In this document: one piece after another, positions 5,622 to 8,378 of the stretch
How positions within the stretch are numbered: the first letter of the stretch is position 1
How the letters are laid out: each line of letters starts with the position of its first letter
NCBI GenBank assembly: GCA_017532485.1
Contig: JAFXJE010000100.1
Span: forward strand, 1 to 8,378
Origin: Peptococcaceae bacterium
GTDB lineage: Bacteria; Bacillota; Peptococcia; Peptococcales; Peptococcaceae
Length of the DNA stretch: 8,378 nt
Direction of reading: 5' to 3'
Position numbers and translations under genes: made by a program
Notes under the pieces: generated by a model
What the model was told of the DNA's origin: nothing
Databases searched by the model: none
The model's input: the letters and a program-made list of their open reading frames with translations, nothing else

Positions 5622-7154
5622 ATGCTTGCTCAAATAAACAGCTGTACCTTAGCTGGTTTAACTGTCCATGCCATTCAAATAGAAGTAGATGCGGCGGGCG
5701 GCGTCCCGTCTTGGGATATTGTCGGTTTGCCCGATACAGCAGTCAAAGAAAGTAAAGAACGAGTTCGTACCGCCCTAAAAAATGCCGGCTTTGATTTTCC
5801 GCCACGCCGAATTGTTGTTAATCTCGCTCCTGCCAATCTCAAAAAAGAAGGTCCTATTTTTGATTTACCAATTGCAATTGCCATTTTAACTGTAACCGAA
5901 CAGCTTTCTTTTTGTGATTTCAGCAAGTATGTTTTTCTCGGCGAATTAGGTCTAGACGGTTCCCTCCGCAAAGTAAAAGGTGTCTTACCAATTTCGTTGG
6001 CCAAACAAAATGAAGATGTTGCCTTAATTGTACCTTCCGACAATGGTGCTGAAGGAGCAGTTGGCGGTACGCCTACTTATGGTTTTCGCAATTTACAGGA
6101 AGTAATCGCTTTTTTGCAAGAACCAGACCTCGTCGCACCAGAAAAAATTCCAGATATTACATCACTTACCGAAAATAATTTTTCCGAACATCACGATTTT
6201 AAACATATTAAAGGGCAGTACGAAGCTCGCCGTGCTTTAGAGATAGCCGTAGCCGGTGGTCATAATATCCTCATGGTTGGAGCTCCAGGTTCCGGAAAAA
6301 CTATGTTAGCCCAAGCCTTGCCGTCAATTATGCCACCCATGACTTTTGAAGAACAAGTTGCCATTACCACTATTTACAGTATTTCCGGTCTTTTACCTGC
6401 CAACCAGCCACTCATTACCGAGCGGCCTTTTCGTGCACCGCATCATTCAGCTTCGCAAGCCAGTATTATCGGCGGCGGCAGAATTCCCCATCCGGGAGAG
6501 CTTTCCTTAGCACATCACGGCATTTTATTTATGGATGAATTTCCGGAATATAAAAAAGATGTACTGGAAGCCCTACGGCAGCCTTTAGAAGATCAGGAAG
6601 TTACCGTTTCTCGCGTCGAAGCCCAAGTTACCTTTCCTTGTTCCATGCTTTTAGTTGCCGCTATGAATCCTTGCCCTTGCGGCTATTTCAATGACCCAAC
6701 CCACGAATGTACTTGTACTCCAGTTCAAGCACAAAAATATCGCAACCGTATTTCCGGTCCTCTTTTAGACCGTTTTGATTTACAAATAGAAGTGTTGCCA
6801 GTAGCATTCCAAGAATTATACCAAGCAGAAGAGGCTGAATCTTCTGCAGATATTCGCCAACGCGTAATCAAGGCACGCCAAATCCAGCAAGCCCGTTACC
6901 AAAGCAAGCATATTTTCTGCAATAGTCAAATGACACAACAACACCAACGCCAATATTGTCAGCTCGAACCTGACGCCAAGGCTTTTTTAGAACAAGCCTT
7001 TAAAAAATTGGGCTTAAGTGCTCGTTCCCATAATCGAGTCTTAAAAGTTGCCCGTACTATTGCAGATCTGGCACAAGAAGAAAATATCTCGCTCGCCCAT
7101 TTAGCCGAAGCTCTGCAATATCGCACCTTGGATAAAACCTTATGGCATCAGTAA
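5622..7154 (+). CDS. comM: ComM/YifB family Mg-chelatase-like AAA+ ATPase
   Basis: In naturally competent bacteria, ComM is a hexameric helicase that promotes branch migration during integration of incoming DNA; YifB homologues are widespread and less well understood. The 510-aa protein is full length. The N-terminal ChlI-like domain (about 1-170) has the signatures IVGLPDTAVKESKERVR and NLAPANLKKEGPIFDLPIA. The AAA+ core has Walker A GAPGSGKT (220-227) and Walker B ILFMDEF with Asp305 and Glu306. Four cysteines in NPCPCGYF...HECTC (Cys351, 353, 363, 365) form the zinc-ribbon-like insert of this family, followed by SGPLLDRFDLQIEV and a C-terminal helical lid. ATG 5622 is chosen because GGAGG at 5609-5613 lies 8 bases upstream. 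A TTG start at 5607 would begin just before that site. It is divergent from plsC. The dprA gene often found nearby is not seen. Confidence 0.95.
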   Translation: MLAQINSCTLAGLTVHAIQIEVDAAGGVPSWDIVGLPDTAVKESKERVRTALKNAGFDFPPRRIVVNLAPANLKKEGPIFDLPIAIAILTVTEQLSFCDFSKYVFLGELGLDGSLRKVKGVLPISLAKQNEDVALIVPSDNGAEGAVGGTPTYGFRNLQEVIAFLQEPDLVAPEKIPDITSLTENNFSEHHDFKHIKGQYEARRALEIAVAGGHNILMVGAPGSGKTMLAQALPSIMPPMTFEEQVAITTIYSISGLLPANQPLITERPFRAPHHSASQASIIGGGRIPHPGELSLAHHGILFMDEFPEYKKDVLEALRQPLEDQEVTVSRVEAQVTFPCSMLLVAAMNPCPCGYFNDPTHECTCTPVQAQKYRNRISGPLLDRFDLQIEVLPVAFQELYQAEEAESSADIRQRVIKARQIQQARYQSKHIFCNSQMTQQHQRQYCQLEPDAKAFLEQAFKKLGLSARSHNRVLKVARTIADLAQEENISLAHLAEALQYRTLDKTLWHQ

Positions 7155-7181
7155 ATTTCGCCTTATACATTGGCAAATTTT

Positions 7182-7210
7182 TTGCATAGTATCCGCTATT
7201 TGATTATGTT
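7182..7210 (+). promoter_or_regulatory. Possible promoter for the 64-aa gene and the MBL hydrolase gene
   Basis: TTGCAT (7182-7187) and TATGTT (7205-7210) are 17 bp apart in the 100-base gap after comM. Both hexamers are imperfect. The same gap holds a small GCAAA/TTTGC palindrome (7173-7185) with no good T tail, so a terminator for comM is not clear. Confidence 0.35.
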
Positions 7211-7254
7211 ATGCTAAATCATATCTTATTTAGAGCTGAAACGAGGCGGAATTT

Positions 7255-7449
7255 ATGTATTTGAAAGTAATTTATGAAGACCAAACCACCTACGACTTAG
7301 AACAACAAATTGCTTTGCTGGATACTAAGCAATTTTACTTTATTGAACGATTTCTTTTGCAGGAAAAACAGAGAAGAAAGCAGGAAATTTATAATGAATG
7401 GCTAATAACTTTAAATGAGTTAACCAACAATTATAAATATACCGAATAG
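7255..7449 (+). CDS. Small hypothetical protein, 64 aa
   Basis: I do not recognise this protein. It begins with a beta-like stretch (MYLKVIYEDQTTYDL), then is rich in Gln, Glu, Lys and Arg with FYFIERFLLQEKQRRKQEI, which looks like one or two amphipathic helices. No signal peptide, membrane helix or cysteines are present. ATG 7255 is preceded by GAGGCGGA at about 7243-7250, an acceptable ribosome binding site. The stop is 12 bases before the start of the MBL-fold hydrolase gene, so the two are probably co-transcribed. The good spacing and plausible composition support a real gene; its function is unknown. Confidence 0.68.
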   Translation: MYLKVIYEDQTTYDLEQQIALLDTKQFYFIERFLLQEKQRRKQEIYNEWLITLNELTNNYKYTE

Positions 7450-7461
7450 GGGGACTATTCT

Positions 7462-8151
7462 ATGCAAATTCAATTTCACGGTCATGCTTGTTTTTCTTTT
7501 TATCTCAGCAATGGTAAACACTTACTCTTTGACCCTTTCTTAGACGGTAATCCAATGGCTAAAATCAGCAGTGCGGAAATTAATCCTGATGTTATCCTTG
7601 TTACCCATGGTCATGCTGACCATTTAGGAGATACTATTGCTATTGCCAAACGTACCGGAGCTTTGGTTATCAGTAATGCAGAAATTATTGATTATTGCCG
7701 AATGCAAGGTTTGGAAAATCTGCATAGCATGAATATCGGCGGCAGCTATAATTTTGACTTTGGCACAATTAAAATGGTTTCTGCCCTGCACAGTTCCAGC
7801 CTAACAATTGACGACAAAATTATCTATTTAGGCAATCCTGCTGGTTTCTTATGCAAAGTAGACGGCAAAACAATCTACCATGCAGGGGATACAGGCTTAA
7901 GCCATGAAATGACTTTACTGGGCAATGCCAATCGAATTGATATGGCTCTTCTACCAGTCGGCGGCAATTATACCATGGATATCCAAGATGCTATGCTGGC
8001 TGCTAGAGCTTTGCGTGCTCGCCATATTATCCCTATGCATTACAACACTTTCCCGGTTATCGAGCAAAATGTCAACTTCTTTGCTAACCAAATCTTAAAC
8101 TACGGTATTCCATGTTCCGTATTAGCACCGGAAGAAACTTTAGAAATCTAA
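7462..8151 (+). CDS. UPF0173 family metal-dependent hydrolase (metallo-beta-lactamase fold)
   Basis: This is a 229-aa cytoplasmic hydrolase of the MBL superfamily, at the usual length for UPF0173 (about 225-230 aa). The metal ligands are all visible: THGHADHLGD (His49, His51, Asp53, His54), His110 in ALHSSS, Asp143 in HAGDTG, and His193 in IPMHYNTFP. The N-terminal FHGHACF and LLFDPFLDGNP blocks are also typical. These residues predict a two-metal centre, probably zinc. The physiological substrate of the family is not established to my knowledge, so no specific reaction is claimed. The GGGGA ribosome binding site at about 7449-7453 lies just after the stop of the 64-aa gene. A strong hairpin follows the stop by 11 bases. 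Confidence 0.93.
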   Translation: MQIQFHGHACFSFYLSNGKHLLFDPFLDGNPMAKISSAEINPDVILVTHGHADHLGDTIAIAKRTGALVISNAEIIDYCRMQGLENLHSMNIGGSYNFDFGTIKMVSALHSSSLTIDDKIIYLGNPAGFLCKVDGKTIYHAGDTGLSHEMTLLGNANRIDMALLPVGGNYTMDIQDAMLAARALRARHIIPMHYNTFPVIEQNVNFFANQILNYGIPCSVLAPEETLEI

Positions 8152-8162
8152 GCTGACTTTTC

Positions 8163-8194
8163 ACAGCGACTTGCCATTATTGACAAGTCGCTGT
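8163..8194 (+). terminator. Hairpin after the MBL hydrolase gene, probable terminator
   Basis: A perfect 11-bp GC-containing stem (8163-8173 with 8184-8194) with a 10-base loop follows the stop codon by 11 bases. The tail is TCTCAT, not a good T run, so termination may be partial. The -35 box of the next promoter (TTGACA) overlaps its loop and 3' arm. Confidence 0.6.
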
Positions 8195-8208
8195 TCTCAT
8201 GCTACCAT
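8180..8208 (+). promoter_or_regulatory. Promoter for the tRNA region
   Basis: A consensus TTGACA -35 (8180-8185) is 17 bp from TACCAT (8203-8208), which matches four of six -10 bases. The start point would fall near 8215, about 6 bases before the tRNA-like remnant and about 97 before tRNA-Ala. No other promoter is evident before the tRNA. Confidence 0.65.
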
Positions 8209-8220
8209 GAAAATGTACTT

Positions 8221-8268
8221 GGGGGTATAGCTCAGCCGGGAGCGTGAGCTAAGCGGTTACATACCCCT
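8221..8268 (+). pseudogene. tRNA-like remnant, internally deleted copy resembling tRNA-Ala
   Basis: The first 24 or so bases (GGGGGTATAGCTCAGC, then GGGAGCG) nearly match the start of the intact tRNA-Ala at 8312, including the acceptor strand and D arm. There is then no anticodon arm. A short AGCGGTT resembles the 5' side of the T arm, and TACCCC (8262-8267) pairs perfectly with GGGGTA (8222-8227) to close an acceptor-like stem. A whole anticodon arm and half the T arm are missing, so it cannot decode. TAGCTCA (8228-8234) can also pair with TGAGCTA (8245-8251). Confidence 0.6.
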
Positions 8269-8311
8269 GCTCCTAAGCAATCAAAACTTTATATCTTGCT
8301 TCTTCACATCT

Positions 8312-8378
<67 letters not shown>

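Noticed and set aside
5675..6043. A 122-codon antisense reading frame inside comM
   Set aside because: It lies entirely within a clear ComM coding region, has no ribosome binding site, and its Arg/Ser-rich composition is typical of an antisense shadow.
7153..7254. Inverted AAATTTCGCC and GGCGGAATTT flanking the comM to 64-aa gene gap
   Set aside because: One mismatch, about 80 bases apart and partly formed by a ribosome binding site; no target duplication or other mobile-element sign was seen.
8275..8301. AAGCAA/TTGCTT inverted repeat between the tRNA remnant and tRNA-Ala
   Set aside because: Only 6 bp with a 15-base AT-rich spacer and no T tail; not enough to call a terminator.

Overview
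The window is low-GC DNA that reads as Bacillota from an endospore-forming lineage. It carries a full-length Spo0A, a degenerate LytM/M23 protein of SpoIVFA type, strong AGGAGG ribosome binding sites, several TTG starts and sigma-A-like promoters. Negativicutes or a relative is plausible, but this is an impression and is not proved by anything here.

Layout. Positions 1-5459 are a leftward (minus) block. Read in its own direction it contains: a PlsC acyltransferase; a SpoIVFA/SpoIIQ-like degenerate M23 protein closed by a terminator; spo0A behind its own promoter; a small cupin with its own extended -10 promoter and terminator; and a tight four-gene run. That run is a shikimate-kinase-like protein, an unrecognised 137-aa protein, a YbaK deacylase, and a thiamine-monophosphate kinase (ThiL) that runs off the left edge. 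Positions 5622-8151 are read rightward: a ComM/YifB Mg-chelatase-like AAA+ protein, a 64-aa unknown and a UPF0173 metallo-beta-lactamase-fold hydrolase. A hairpin follows, then a promoter, a tRNA-like remnant and a tRNA-Ala(GGC) cut by the right edge. A divergent promoter region (5460-5621) separates the two blocks.

The most unusual feature is at the left edge. After a complete ThiL domain (about residues 1-324), the same reading frame continues through a Gln/Glu-rich probable coiled coil into RHDLNNHL, which resembles the phosphorylatable histidine box of Spo0B-type histidine kinases and phosphotransferases. A ThiL-Spo0B-like fusion about 2 kb from spo0A could be an undescribed link between thiamine metabolism and a phosphorelay. 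Only the first part of the second domain is visible.

Other points worth attention are: the shikimate kinase homologue has lost the usual shikimate-binding Arg58; a hairpin with an overlapping short leader frame precedes that gene; and an internally deleted tRNA copy lies just upstream of the intact tRNA-Ala. The rest is ordinary housekeeping. Apart from spo0A and its neighbour, the genes do not form one clear pathway.
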